64,000 nucleotides of DNA. It comes from Arcticibacter pallidicorallinus (GTDB lineage: Bacteria > Bacteroidota > Bacteroidia > Sphingobacteriales > Sphingobacteriaceae). The position numbers were made by a program, and so were the translations under genes. Location of the stretch: NCBI RefSeq assembly GCF_003002875.1, contig NZ_PVTH01000003.1, positions 62,001-126,000 of the forward strand, given 5' to 3'. The first letter of the stretch is position 1, and the number at the start of each line of letters is the position of its first letter. The notes beneath the pieces were generated by a model, which was given only the letters and a program-made list of their open reading frames with translations, searched no databases and was not told where the DNA came from. Below, in pieces: positions 28,722 through 38,500 of this stretch.

Positions 28722-30440
28722 ATGAAGATGAAGAATTTGTACATAGCATGTATAGCAGCAACCCTGTCAATAGGTTTCACAGGTTGCTCAAAACCGGAGG
28801 ATGGCCCGCTCGAAAGGATTACCGAAGACTACGCCTTTGACTCCACAGATAAAAACGGAAGGTACGCCGAGATGTATCTAAACGATATCTACTCCGTGCT
28901 GCCCGATGGTTTCAACCGCATTGACGGAAATTTTCTTGATGCAGCAACCGATGATGCCATATCATCACAAGCCGGCACGGGAATAGACATATTCACTAAG
29001 GGCTTCCTGAGCGTATCGAATAATCCGGATGATGCCTGGAGCAAAAACTACGAAGGTATCAGAAAAGTAAACTTTTTTCTGAACAAAATTGACATAGTAC
29101 CGGTGAGCGATGCTATAAAAAATACCTGGAAAGCAGAAGCACGTTTCTTAAGAGCAATGTTTTACTTCGAATTGCTTAAGCGCTATGGCGGAATCCCACT
29201 AATAGCCGATGAGGTATTAAACCCTGATAACCGTACCAACTTCAGCCGCGGCTCCTTTGAGGAATGTGTCAATTACATCGTCTCTGAATGCGACGCCATC
29301 AAAGATGCCGTTCAAAAAGACCCGGTACCGTCAACAGACTATGGCAGAATTTCCAATGGCTCGGTTCTGGCATTAAAGTCCAGAACCTTGCTCTACGCAG
29401 CCAGTCCACTGTACAACGGTGGAAACATCGGCGGCTCAGCGGCGCAACAGCGATTACAAGGCTATGCTTCCTTCGACAAAGAACGCTGGAACAGAGCCGC
29501 TATAGCTGCCAACGAACTGATCGCCGGATCAGCAGGCAAGTTTGCCCTGTTATCTTCAGCTAACTTCAAAGCTAACCAGGTATTCCTGAGCAGAAGAAAT
29601 TCCGAGGTAATACTGGCTCACCTGGGTGCCGACAACAAGGATCTGGAGACAAATAACGGCCCGGTAGGTTATAGTAACCCTAACCTTGCCAGCGGACGTA
29701 CAAACCCTACTCAGAATCTGGTTGATGCTTTCCCGGCAGCAAACGGGCGACCAATTTCAGAGGCGGCTTCTCTTTATAACGAACAAGATCCCTACTCCAA
29801 CCGCGATCCCCGCTTAGCACAGACCGTACTTTTCAACGGCGCAGAATGGCTCAAGAGACCGATCGAAACATTTGAAGGCGGAAAGGACAAGCCCAATAAT
29901 ACTACCCGGCAAACCACTACCGGGTATTACCTTCGCAAGTTTCTGGGGAATTTTGAAACAGCCTCTCAATATGGCAACAGCCCCCACAACTATCCGATCT
30001 TCCGCTATGCCGATATTTTACTGAGCTATGCTGAAGCTAGAAATGAGTATCTGGAAGCGCCCGATGCTTCCGTTTATCAAGTTCTTTATGACCTGAGACT
30101 AAGAGCGGGCATAGCCAAAGGAAACCAGTCAGGCTATTCTTTCGGACTGAAGAATGTATTGACCAAAGAAGAGATGCGGCAGGCTATTCATAATGAACGA
30201 CGGATCGAACTGGCGTTCGAAGAACATCGCTTCTGGGATCTCAGACGCTGGAAGATGGCTAAAGACGCATTAAATCAGCCACTAACGGGAATAAAAATCA
30301 CTAAAGGTGCATCTGCCCTTTCTTTCGAGAAAGTGAAGGTCACGGATATTGCCTTCGCCGATCCGAAGATGTACTTCTATCCAATTCCTGACAGTGAAAT
30401 CTTAAAAAACTCAAACCTTGTTCAAAATTCAGGCTGGTAA
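28722..30440 (+). CDS. SusD-like glycan-binding lipoprotein
   Basis: A 572-residue surface lipoprotein. The start is placed at 28722, 4 bases after the SusC stop (a second ATG at 28728 is equally possible). Lipobox GFTGC gives a lipidated Cys; TPR-like SusD architecture follows, with WKAEARFLRAMFYFELLKRYGG (shortened: KAEARFLRAMFYFELLKRYG), ALKSRTLLYAASP, and the C-terminal NERRIELAFEEHRFWDLRRW signature. It forms the lid and binding platform for the preceding SusC. Confidence 0.95.
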   Translation: MKMKNLYIACIAATLSIGFTGCSKPEDGPLERITEDYAFDSTDKNGRYAEMYLNDIYSVLPDGFNRIDGNFLDAATDDAISSQAGTGIDIFTKGFLSVSNNPDDAWSKNYEGIRKVNFFLNKIDIVPVSDAIKNTWKAEARFLRAMFYFELLKRYGGIPLIADEVLNPDNRTNFSRGSFEECVNYIVSECDAIKDAVQKDPVPSTDYGRISNGSVLALKSRTLLYAASPLYNGGNIGGSAAQQRLQGYASFDKERWNRAAIAANELIAGSAGKFALLSSANFKANQVFLSRRNSEVILAHLGADNKDLETNNGPVGYSNPNLASGRTNPTQNLVDAFPAANGRPISEAASLYNEQDPYSNRDPRLAQTVLFNGAEWLKRPIETFEGGKDKPNNTTRQTTTGYYLRKFLGNFETASQYGNSPHNYPIFRYADILLSYAEARNEYLEAPDASVYQVLYDLRLRAGIAKGNQSGYSFGLKNVLTKEEMRQAIHNERRIELAFEEHRFWDLRRWKMAKDALNQPLTGIKITKGASALSFEKVKVTDIAFADPKMYFYPIPDSEILKNSNLVQNSGW

Positions 30441-30450
30441 TTATCGAATC

Positions 30451-33400
30451 ATGAAAAAATATTTAATAAGTGCATGCCTTCTGCTTATATGCAGCCTGTC
30501 CTGGGCTCAGCAGCAGGTTATTACGGGTACTATAAAAGACAGCGATGGACCGCTTCCCGGCGTTTCCATTTACCAGAAAGGCTCCACCTCCAGGGGCACC
30601 GTAACCAACCTCGAAGGGAAGTACAGGCTGGTCTTGGACAAAGAGAACCTGGGTATACTTACGTTTACCTACATCGGATATCTGTCTCAGGAAGTGAGGA
30701 TAGCAGGTCGGACGGAGATCAACCTGACGATGATGCCCGATGCTAAGGGATTGGAGGAAGTGATCGTGATCGGCTATGGAACACAAAAGAAACTTACCAA
30801 TACCGGTGCCGTAAGTGCAATTTCGGGAGATAACCTAAGACAAAGTCCCTCCGCAAGCTTACAAAACTCGCTTATCGGACGCGTACCTGGGGTGATTACA
30901 CAGCAGCAATCAGGCCGCCCCGGCGGTGACGGCGCAAAAATACTTGTACGTGGCCTTAGCACCACAAACGGTAGCGGCGCACCGCTCGTTATTGTCGACG
31001 ATCTGGAATACGCAGGAAATATTGCCGACATAGACCCCGACCAGATAGAAACCTTCACGGTGCTTAAAGATGCATCTACGACGGCGGTTTATGGTATTAG
31101 AGGAGCCAATGGCGTCATCGTAATCACGACCAGAAGAGGTAAAGCCGGCAAAGCTCAGATCACCGTTCGTTCGGAGACCAGTCTTCAGCAACCCAGCTAT
31201 GTACCCGAATATCTTGATTCTTACGAATCCGCATTGCTGTTCAATCAGGCCGTAAATAATGATATCGCTTTAGGAATAGCACCGTCAAGAACAGCGTTCT
31301 CTGATGAAGCAATCGCGGCTTTCAAAAACGGTACAGATCCTTACAGATATCCTAATGTCGACTGGACAGATGAATTGATCAAACCTTTTAGTCTCCAGAA
31401 CAGGAGCAACATCAACGTGCAGGGTGGTATGGAAAAAGCGAAATACTTTATTTCCGCAGGTTACTTAGGACAGGATGGGCTTATTAAAGATTTTTCCCAG
31501 AAGTCAGGAATGAACAGCAATTACTATTATAAGCGCTACAATTTCCGCTCCAACCTGGATGTGCAGCCGAGCAAATCGCTGACGCTGAACCTCGATCTTT
31601 CCGGTAACTTCTCCGAACGCAACTCACCAAATAACCGGGGCAGGGCCAACCATGATAACGTATTTTTCGAAATAAGCGACATGAACCAGCTGGCACCATG
31701 GGCTTATCCGATATACAATCCTGACGGCAGTTATGGAATAAATCCAGGAAACACCCTGAATAACATTGTTGGTCGCTTAGCCGAATACGGTTATGTGCGT
31801 GAGTTCAGAAATGACCTGACTGCTAACTTCAGGGCCACACAAAAGTTAGACTTCATCACGCAGGGGCTCTCTGTAAAAGGAGTAGTCGGCTATAATGGCT
31901 ATGGCGGCTTCACCCGGAGCCTTACCAGAAACGGAACCGACGGACGCGACTTCCCGGCTTATTCCTATGATTCGCAAACAGGCTCCTACACCATTCTGAA
32001 CACCAATATATACCGCACAACGCTCCCTAATCTGAGTAACTCCAATAATGCGGGTACACGTAAATTAAACTGGCAGGCTTCCTTAAACTATGACCGTACT
32101 TTCGGGAGCAAGCACCGCATATACGCGCTCGGGCTTTACAATTACCTGAACGATATTTCCGGAGCCAACGTTCCCGACGTGTTTGAAGGATACACCTTCC
32201 GTTTAGGGTATGATTATAAGAGCAAATATTTGCTTGAGCTGAACGCGGGTTATAACGGTACGAGCAAGTTCTCTCAGGCTGAGCGCTACTCACTATTCCC
32301 GGCCGTATCTGCAGGATGGAATATCTCTGAAGAGCCATTCTTTAAAGACCGTATCAAGTTTGTCGACCTGCTTAAAATCAGAGGTTCTTACGGTCTGACC
32401 GGAAGTGACAACCTGAGTGGTGGTTTCGATTATGTATACCTTCCAACCTATAACAGGTCAGCAACAGGAACAGGAGAAAGTTCTTTTAACTACAGCCTGG
32501 GCGATACTCCAACAGCAATCACCGGGATCCGGGAGAGTACATTGGGAAATATCGTCACCTGGGAAAAGGAACGACAAAGTAATATCGGTGTGGAACTCAG
32601 AATGTTCAAGGGCGCCCTCAATGTTGTTGCTGATGTATACAGCAGATATCGTTACGACATTTTGCAGGAGCGACAAGTTTCTGCGGCATCAGGAATCAGC
32701 TCCCAGCTTCCACCCGCCAACATAGGTAAGGTAAGAAACCGCGGTTTTGAAACCCAGATCACATACAATGGCAGAGTGAACGAACTGAGTTACAATGTAA
32801 GCGGTAATGTTTCCGTCTCTAAAAATAAACGCGTGTTCTTTGATGAACCCCTCAAGGCATACCCATGGAAAACCTTAACCGGACAATCCATAGGCAGTGA
32901 ATTGGGCTATGAATTCCTCGGCTTCTACACTAAAGCAGACATTGCTGATGCTACGATTGCAAAACCAGCGACGGGACAGGTCTTTGCCGGCGACTTAAAA
33001 TATAGCGATCTAAACGGTGATGGACTCATAACCGCCGACGATATGTCCGTAATGCCTTATGCAAACCTTCCCAACACCATTCTGGGTCTAACGCTGGGTG
33101 CCAGTTACAAGAACTTCAGCTTTAGCGTTACTGCTCAAAGTGCCCTGAACTTCTCCCTTAGCGCCCGTAACGAGTCGGTTGTCGTAATGTCGAACAATTT
33201 CAGGGAAATCCATAAAGATGCCTGGACGCCTCAGAACGCTGTAAACCCAAGCTTTCCAAGGTTAAGTACGGTGTCCAACATCAGCTCCCTTACTACGCTG
33301 AGCAACATATCAACGTTCTGGTCGAGACGAAGTGATTATCTGAGGATCAAAACAGCAGAAATTGCCTACACGCTCCCTAAAGATCTTGTGGGCAAGGTGG

Positions 33401-33567
33401 GCCTTGGATCAGCCAGGATATATGTAAACGGCTACAACTTGCTGACCTGGAGCTTAAAAGCTAAGAACATCTATGACATAGACCCCGAAAACCAGGAAAG
33501 ATCAACCGGTGAAGACTTTTATCCTCAGCAGAAGATTTATAATCTGGGAGTTCAGGTTGCATTTTAA
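30451..33567 (+). CDS. SusC-like TonB-dependent transporter (second pair)
   Basis: A 1,038-residue importer, start at 30451 with signal peptide (KKYLISACLLLICSLSWAQ). Unlike the first SusC it keeps the carboxypeptidase-D-regulatory-like domain (about residues 22-100, ITGTIKDSDGPLPGVSIY), followed by the plug (EEVIVIGYGTQKK, IETFTVLKDASTTAVYGIRG) and barrel. A DLNGDGLITADD loop is near residue 855. It starts 10 bases after the SusD stop, so the four sus genes are one transcription unit. The second pair may import a different product size or linkage. Confidence 0.95.
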   Translation: MKKYLISACLLLICSLSWAQQQVITGTIKDSDGPLPGVSIYQKGSTSRGTVTNLEGKYRLVLDKENLGILTFTYIGYLSQEVRIAGRTEINLTMMPDAKGLEEVIVIGYGTQKKLTNTGAVSAISGDNLRQSPSASLQNSLIGRVPGVITQQQSGRPGGDGAKILVRGLSTTNGSGAPLVIVDDLEYAGNIADIDPDQIETFTVLKDASTTAVYGIRGANGVIVITTRRGKAGKAQITVRSETSLQQPSYVPEYLDSYESALLFNQAVNNDIALGIAPSRTAFSDEAIAAFKNGTDPYRYPNVDWTDELIKPFSLQNRSNINVQGGMEKAKYFISAGYLGQDGLIKDFSQKSGMNSNYYYKRYNFRSNLDVQPSKSLTLNLDLSGNFSERNSPNNRGRANHDNVFFEISDMNQLAPWAYPIYNPDGSYGINPGNTLNNIVGRLAEYGYVREFRNDLTANFRATQKLDFITQGLSVKGVVGYNGYGGFTRSLTRNGTDGRDFPAYSYDSQTGSYTILNTNIYRTTLPNLSNSNNAGTRKLNWQASLNYDRTFGSKHRIYALGLYNYLNDISGANVPDVFEGYTFRLGYDYKSKYLLELNAGYNGTSKFSQAERYSLFPAVSAGWNISEEPFFKDRIKFVDLLKIRGSYGLTGSDNLSGGFDYVYLPTYNRSATGTGESSFNYSLGDTPTAITGIRESTLGNIVTWEKERQSNIGVELRMFKGALNVVADVYSRYRYDILQERQVSAASGISSQLPPANIGKVRNRGFETQITYNGRVNELSYNVSGNVSVSKNKRVFFDEPLKAYPWKTLTGQSIGSELGYEFLGFYTKADIADATIAKPATGQVFAGDLKYSDLNGDGLITADDMSVMPYANLPNTILGLTLGASYKNFSFSVTAQSALNFSLSARNESVVVMSNNFREIHKDAWTPQNAVNPSFPRLSTVSNISSLTTLSNISTFWSRRSDYLRIKTAEIAYTLPKDLVGKVGLGSARIYVNGYNLLTWSLKAKNIYDIDPENQERSTGEDFYPQQKIYNLGVQVAF

Positions 33568-33605
33568 GCAGCAATGCATACTAACATTCGTATAATCAAT
33601 ACAAT

Positions 33606-35441
33606 ATGAAAAATTCAATTAAGGCACTCATCTTTTTTACCATAGTGCTTCAGGCATATTCCTGTAAGAAACAGGACATCCTGGATGCAAAGCCCAATAC
33701 AGATCTTAACCTGGAAACCACGTTTGCAGACAGTACACGAACAAGTGATTTCCTGTTTGGAATTTACTCAGACATCGCACTCGACTTTTCCATCGAGCGC
33801 CACTACTCCATTTCAGTGAGTCTTGCAGATGCCGCCGATGAAAGCAACCATCGCCTGGGAGGGTTGAATCAACCCAATACTGTTCTTGCTTTAGGAGCAC
33901 TAAGCCCGGCTAACGGACAGGGAAATCATCCCTATCAAAACACCTGGCAAAAGTCGTATTCTAATATTAGAGCCGTAAACATATTCCTGGCTAACGTGGA
34001 TAGCTCTCCCTTTTCAGAGAGCCTGAAGAGAAGTTCGAAAGCTGAAGCAAGATTTCTGAGAGCCTGGTATTACCACCTTTTAGTGAAGGGATTTGGTGGC
34101 GTACCATTATTGGGCGATAGGATTTTGGAAGCAACAGATGTTTTCGACACCCCACGAAGCTCTTATGACGATTGCGTCAAATACATGGTAAGTGAACTGG
34201 AAGCTATTGAAAAAGAGCTCGTTCCCTCTCAAAATTCTCAAAACTACGGTCGCATTACCAGCGTAGCAGCAAAAGCCTTGAAATCAAGGATACTCCTCTA
34301 TGCCGCGAGCCCACTTACCAATGGCGGAAATATAGGTAACTCTCCGGAGCAAAGAGCTGTGGCCGGATACGAGTCATATAGCGAACAGCGATGGAGAGAG
34401 GCAGCAGACGCTGCAAAAGATGCCCTCGATGTGGCCGATGCCCATGGATATGGTCTCCACGTCAGACATACTATCGGCAGCGGCAGCAGTATCAAGGCTG
34501 CCCCTGGCTATGGCTTCGCAGAAATCTATACCCGCAGACGGGCTATAGGTACAGATGCAGATGGAAAACCGCTTAAAGAGGAATTCCTTCTACCGGGTAT
34601 GCGCGTTACCGGAGGAAATAAACGACTGGAAAGCAGATTTCTCCCTCAATCAACCGGTACCTCACGTACGGAATCTGCACCTTCCCATAATCTGGTAAAA
34701 GCATTCGGTACCATAAACGGAAAGCCTACCGCCGAAGATCCAGCTTATGATCCCGCTAAACCATATCAGAACCGCGACCCAAGATTGCACTATACCGTGA
34801 TATTCAACGGTACACTCTGGAGAGCAAGTTCCGGATCCAGCCAAAAACCCGTTTATACCTACAACGGTGCTCCTACTGACGGAATTAATAATAGCGCATG
34901 GTTTACAGGCTATTATTGGAGGAAAATGATGGACTCAACCGTAAACAGTAATTCAGGAAGCTTCCAACGGGTATGGCCGTTAATTCGCTATGCGGAGGTG
35001 TTGATGAATTATGCCGAGGCTAAAAACGAAACCGGGGATATCGCTGCAACTTATGAAGCCCTGAAAAGAATTCGTGAGCGGGCAGGGATACGGGCAGGAA
35101 GCAATGGAATGTATGGCCTGGAACCCGGCATGAGCAAAGAAAAAATGCGCGAGGTGATCCTGAACGAACGACAAGTTGAATTCGCGTTCGAAAGCCATCG
35201 CTACTACGATGTACGCCGCACAAAGACCGCTATAGAAAATCAAAATGTACTGATGACCGCTATGAAGATAACGAAGTCGGGCGCAGCGGATGTAGTTAAA
35301 TCGACCGATACTTATCAGTACAGTGAAGAACCTATTGCCACTAATGGTCAACACGTTTTTTACGAACGCAACTATTGGTTCCCGATCCGCCAGACTGAGA
35401 TGGATACCAACCCGAGCTTCGTGCAGAACCCGGGCTATTAA
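33606..35441 (+). CDS. SusD-like glycan-binding lipoprotein (second pair)
   Basis: A 611-residue lipoprotein: lipobox LQAYSC near residue 20, SusD repeats (SSKAEARFLRAWYYHLLVKG, ALKSRILLYAASPLTNGGNIG) and the C-terminal NERQVEFAFESHRYYDVRR. Partner of the second SusC. It ends the plus-strand PUL operon, followed by a terminator at 35495. Confidence 0.95.
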   Translation: MKNSIKALIFFTIVLQAYSCKKQDILDAKPNTDLNLETTFADSTRTSDFLFGIYSDIALDFSIERHYSISVSLADAADESNHRLGGLNQPNTVLALGALSPANGQGNHPYQNTWQKSYSNIRAVNIFLANVDSSPFSESLKRSSKAEARFLRAWYYHLLVKGFGGVPLLGDRILEATDVFDTPRSSYDDCVKYMVSELEAIEKELVPSQNSQNYGRITSVAAKALKSRILLYAASPLTNGGNIGNSPEQRAVAGYESYSEQRWREAADAAKDALDVADAHGYGLHVRHTIGSGSSIKAAPGYGFAEIYTRRRAIGTDADGKPLKEEFLLPGMRVTGGNKRLESRFLPQSTGTSRTESAPSHNLVKAFGTINGKPTAEDPAYDPAKPYQNRDPRLHYTVIFNGTLWRASSGSSQKPVYTYNGAPTDGINNSAWFTGYYWRKMMDSTVNSNSGSFQRVWPLIRYAEVLMNYAEAKNETGDIAATYEALKRIRERAGIRAGSNGMYGLEPGMSKEKMREVILNERQVEFAFESHRYYDVRRTKTAIENQNVLMTAMKITKSGAADVVKSTDTYQYSEEPIATNGQHVFYERNYWFPIRQTEMDTNPSFVQNPGY

Positions 35442-35494
35442 AAAATACGAGGAGGTTTCCCCTCGGTCCTCTTTGTTCTGTGTCTATAATTGAG

Positions 35495-35517
35495 AAGCCC
35501 GCGTAAGCGGGCTTTTT
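35495..35517. terminator. Terminator between the SusD gene and the hybrid sensor gene
   Basis: AAGCCCGC (35495-35502), loop GTAA, GCGGGCTT (35507-35514), then TTT. The stem is perfect and GC-rich. The plus strand has the better T tract; the minus strand is also followed by T-rich sequence, so it may serve the convergent sensor gene too. Confidence 0.85.
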
Positions 35518-35534
35518 AATTTACAAACACCTCG

Positions 35535-38500
35535 TTAAGCACCTCCTTTATCCTCGTTTAAATATTCAGTAGGCGTTTTTTTGAATTGCTCTTTGAAACA
35601 CTTTCTAAAATAGTCAATGTCTGTAAAGCCGGTCATATAAGCTATTTCACTAACACCGTAGTTATTAGTCTTTAACAGTTGTGCAGCCCGCTTGAGTCGA
35701 ACCGCCCGGATAAACTCCACCGTAGTCTGATTAGTAAGCGCTTTTATCTTCCGGTACAAAGTAGTACGACTCATATAAACTTCTTTCGCCAGATCCTCTA
35801 CATTCAACCCCGGCTCGGATATATTCGCCTCAATATATGTCATCACCTTGGACAAGAATACCTCATCCGGAGAGGTGATCGCCAGGTTCTGCGGCTGTAG
35901 GGTGATCTCTTTCTTATAACGCTCCCGCAACAGACGTCGCTGCTCCAATAAGTTCCAGACTTTCGCTTCCACAATACTGATGTTAAACGGCTTGGTAATG
36001 TAATCATCTGCCCCTGTCTCCAACCCCTCCAATGTATTCGCAGTCTGGCTACGGGCGGTCAGCAGGATGATCGGTATGTGACTGGTCCGGTTATCCGTCT
36101 TTAAAGTACTGCACAACATCGTTCCGCTCATCACCGGCATCATCACATCGCTAATAATGATGTCCGGAGAACTCGCTACCGCTTTATCCACGCCTTCCCG
36201 TCCATCAAAAGCGGTTTCAACGTCAAATTTCTCTTCAAAATGCTCCTTCAAGAAGTTCATCACATCCTTGTTATCTTCGACAATTAACATAATAGGCCTC
36301 AATTCCAGTTTTTCCAAAACATCCTTTGTGCGCTTTTCCAGAAGTTCCCGGGTGCCTGCTGGTTCCTCGGCATCCAGATAGCCGCCTATGGCTTCACTGT
36401 CAGCATAATCAGGCGCAATCACTTTATCATCAAAATGTCTCCGTCCCAACGGGATCTTAACAATAAAACAGGTCCTTCCCTCTTGCCCTCCGCCCCGCTG
36501 GGTGCTTTCCACCAAAATCTCTCCATGATGAAGTTCAACAAGCATCTTCGTAAAAGCAAGCCCGAGACCAGAGCCCTGCAAATTGGCTCCATCCTCGTCA
36601 TAGTGCTTAAATGGCTCGAAGATATGTCCCAAATTTTCAGGCGCTATTCCTGTCCCATTATCTTCTACTTCAACTATGGCAAATCCTTGATTCTGATCGT
36701 TCGCCTCGGTTTGTTTAACCCTGATAGTGATGGAACCGCCTGCCTTGGTAAACTTCATCGAGTTAGAAAGTAAGTTATAAAGCACTTTCTCGAACTTATC
36801 GCGATCAAACCATGCTTTAATGACTCTTTTCTCAGCTTCTACACGAAGACTTATACCCAGATGACCCGCGTAACCCTCAAACGCTGCCACTACTTCTTTA
36901 ATGAAGTTTACCAGATTGCTTTCCGCAACTTGCAAATTCATATTTCCACTGTCAAACTTTCTGAAGTCAAGCAGTTGGTGTACAAGCTTCATTAATCGCT
37001 CGCCATTGCCTTTCATCAACTGCAACTGCTGCCTCAATCGGTTATTTCCTTCGTTAAGACTTAACAGCTTTTCTAAAGGCGCCAAAATCAGCGTCAGAGG
37101 CGTTTTGATTTCATGGGAGATATTAGTAAAGAAGTTCAGCTTCCGCTGATAAAGCTCATTGTCTTTTTCCCGGATCAGGTGCTCATAATTTAGTTGATTT
37201 TTCAACTTGGCTGTTTTTAGCGAGCTGTAGTAATAGAAATAGAGTATACCCGCAATGACCACTATATACAACAGATACGCCCACCAGGTCTTCCACCAGG
37301 GCGGCAACACAATTATTTTAAGTGTTTTAGACGACTCGTTCCAAAGTCCATCGTTATTACTTGCCTTTACTTTAAAAATATAAGTTCCCGCAGCCAGATT
37401 CGTATAAGTAGCAATACGCTGGTTGTCTACATAATGCCAGTCGCCGTCGCGCTTCAAACCTTCCAGCTTATATGCGTATTTATTCTTTGACGGATTTACA
37501 TAGTTAAGCGCAGCAAATTTCAGCGATATGAAAACCTGGTCATACTGCAGTGTTATTTCGTCCGTTTCGTTTATAGATCGCTTTAACGGTGAATCCTCTC
37601 CGTAGGATATTACGGGTATATTTCTTATCAAAAATTCTGTTAATATGACCGGCGGCTTATAGGTATTGCGTTCGATATCCTCTGGCTGAAAGTACGTTAA
37701 GCCGTTTATTCCTCCAAAAAATAATTCCCCTCCCTCAGTTTTATGGCTGGCGTTAGGCATAAACTGGTTACTTTGCAAGCCGTCTTCGACGAAATAATTG
37801 GAAATGGATATCGCCGTTTTGTTGAAAGGCGGACGACCACTGATAGTGATCCTGGATAAGCCCTTATTAGTACTAACCCACAAATTCCCTCTTTTGTCTT
37901 CTTCAATCGACTGGATAGCATCATTAGCGAGACCGTATCTATGATCGACTACATAGAACCTATTCTTAGATTTGTCAAACAAGTTCAGTCCACCTCCCCT
38001 CGTACCTATCCAGACCCGCTTTCTTGAATCGATAAACACCGTGGAGATGGCGCTGTTAGTTAGGCTGTAGGGGTTGTTTTCCTGTACATGATATTGTATA
38101 AATTTCTTTCCGTCGAAGTAGTTAAGCCCCTTGTTCGTAGCCACCCACAAATTATCTGCGTCATCTTTTAATAGTTTAAATACATTGTTTCTTGTAAGGC
38201 TATTTTCATCGCCGGCATTTATCGTAAAGGTTCGTGTTTTGCCGCCATCGCTCAGTGAAACTAAGCCAGACCCATTTGTCGCTAACCACAATTCATCTTT
38301 AATTCTAACTATGGAAACGATCTCCCTGTTCCGGACTGGAAGCTCAACTTTCCGCAGATTGCCTGTACTGGTGTCCATAAAATACAACCCATTTACAGTA
38401 CCAAGCCACAAATTCCCTTTTTCAGAATAGATACATTTAATTGTATTGGCACCGATGTTGGAGCTAATCTGCGGTAAGGCGAAAGTTTTAAAGGTTGCAT

